Position numbers and translations under genes: made by a program
Part shown: positions 5,442-5,997 of the stretch, one piece after another
Numbering within the stretch: the stretch's first letter is position 1
How the letters are laid out: every line of letters starts with the position of its first letter
NCBI GenBank assembly: GCA_002404215.1
Contig: DHJG01000218.1
Location: forward strand, 1 to 5,997
Origin: Desulfosporosinus sp. UBA4726
GTDB taxonomy: Bacteria > Bacillota > Desulfitobacteriia > Desulfitobacteriales > Desulfitobacteriaceae
DNA: 5,997 bases
Direction of reading: 5' to 3'
The notes under the pieces: model-generated
Seen by the model: the letters and a program-made list of their open reading frames with translations, nothing else
Database searches by the model: none
What the model was told of the DNA's origin: nothing

Positions 5442-5997
5442 TTGGCTGGTAATTCCTTCTTTGATTATTTTGATGACATCGTTGAGCTTCTTTAAATACC
5501 TATTCTTGTCTAACCCACTCCGAAAATACTCCTCTAAACCAAATGAGAAAATCATATCCATAACCAATTCAGAATCAACTTCCGGCTTGATAAGGCCTCG
5601 CTCTTTGTCACGTTCGATCATTTTGAGATACTTTTCGGCGGACACGGCACGGAGCTTGGTAATGAATTCGCTGTTGTCTAGCTCCATCAACATACCTATC
5701 TCGGAATATTTCGGTTTAATCCTACCAAATTCAAGGGAAGCTTTAGTTCTTTGGATAACGGTTTCAAAAAAGTCAGCATCCGAGTCGATGGCTTCTGAGT
5801 AGCCTTCAATTTTCTGCTTTTCCCTCCCGATTTCTTCAATCATATAAAGATAGATGTCCTCTTTACCCGTGAAATATTGATAAAAACTGCCCTTAGGTAT
5901 ACCTGCGTTCTTGATGATCTGGTTGATGGACGCCTCGCTGAAACGTCGGATTGAAAACTCCTGCACCGCAGAATCAAATATTCTTTGTTTCTTATCA
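5439..5997 (-). CDS. TetR/AcrR family transcriptional regulator, N-terminus cut by the window edge
   Basis: The open frame runs from the window edge, so the start codon lies outside; a GTG at 5966 is only an internal valine codon. The 185 visible residues begin DKKQRIFDSA, which is the first helix of a TetR DNA-binding domain, so perhaps a dozen residues are missing. The helix-turn-helix follows: FSEASINQIIKNAGIPKGSFYQYF, given as the classic order of SxxxIxxxAGxxxGxFYxYF, then KEDIYLYMI. The remaining ~120 residues form the helical ligand-binding and dimerisation domain, variable in this family and ending EGITSQ. TetR proteins usually repress themselves and their neighbours until a small molecule binds. 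Here the only downstream neighbour is the phosphotransferase gene 15 bases away, so it is the likely target. The inducer is unknown, and promoter and operator would be beyond the right edge. Confidence 0.88.
   Translation of the reverse strand, partial: DKKQRIFDSAVQEFSIRRFSEASINQIIKNAGIPKGSFYQYFTGKEDIYLYMIEEIGREKQKIEGYSEAIDSDADFFETVIQRTKASLEFGRIKPKYSEIGMLMELDNSEFITKLRAVSAEKYLKMIERDKERGLIKPEVDSELVMDMIFSFGLEEYFRSGLDKNRYLKKLNDVIKIIKEGITSQ

Noticed and set aside
5439..5966. TetR gene starting at the internal GTG (5966)
   Set aside because: The frame continues upstream with DKKQRIFDSA, the expected first helix of a TetR domain, so the true start is beyond the window.

Overview
The window looks like chromosome of a low-GC, endospore-forming Gram-positive bacterium, most likely a clostridial lineage (Desulfosporosinus/Desulfitobacterium-like) and less likely a Bacillus relative. 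This is inferred from the strong purine-rich ribosome binding sites, the A/T-rich promoters and U-tailed terminators, a DUF3231 (CotF-like, spore-former-restricted) gene, and a large ATP-grasp phosphotransferase of a type common in Firmicutes. All four convincing genes lie on the minus strand, so the window reads right to left.

Right half (about 2650-5997): a two-gene unit. A TetR/AcrR-family repressor, cut by the window edge, is followed 15 bases later by an 882-residue protein with the rifampicin-phosphotransferase (RPH) layout: ATP-grasp domain, long middle substrate domain, C-terminal swivelling phospho-histidine domain. The Shine-Dalgarno of the second gene overlaps the stop codon of the first, so they are almost certainly co-transcribed. 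Proteins like this are commonly labelled phosphoenolpyruvate synthase, but the PEP/pyruvate TIM-barrel domain is absent. A second stop/Shine-Dalgarno overlap directly after the big gene leads only into a few broken codons, which suggests a lost third cistron. A strong bidirectional hairpin terminator (2609-2641) closes the unit.

Middle (about 1540-2506): a separate, clearly more A/T-rich gene with its own sigma-A-type promoter. It encodes a 292-residue protein whose N-terminal half resembles a Rossmann-type SAM-dependent methyltransferase. Its function is unknown.

Left (about 540-1250): a DUF3231 gene with a promoter that fits the forespore sigma-F pattern well, a start codon that should be moved 54 bases inside the longest reading frame, and a minus-strand terminator 70 bases after its stop.

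The first 540 bases hold no intact gene. They contain a possible decayed tail of an IS200/IS605-type tnpB gene, a long bidirectional terminator hairpin, a 14-base operator-like palindrome and another long inverted repeat.

The three units look functionally independent: a repressor-controlled drug-inactivation-type operon, an orphan methyltransferase-like gene and a sporulation gene. The abrupt base-composition change between the first two (29 of 60 G/C in 3481-3540 against 17 of 60 in 2281-2340) and the decayed frames around them suggest a mosaic accessory region.
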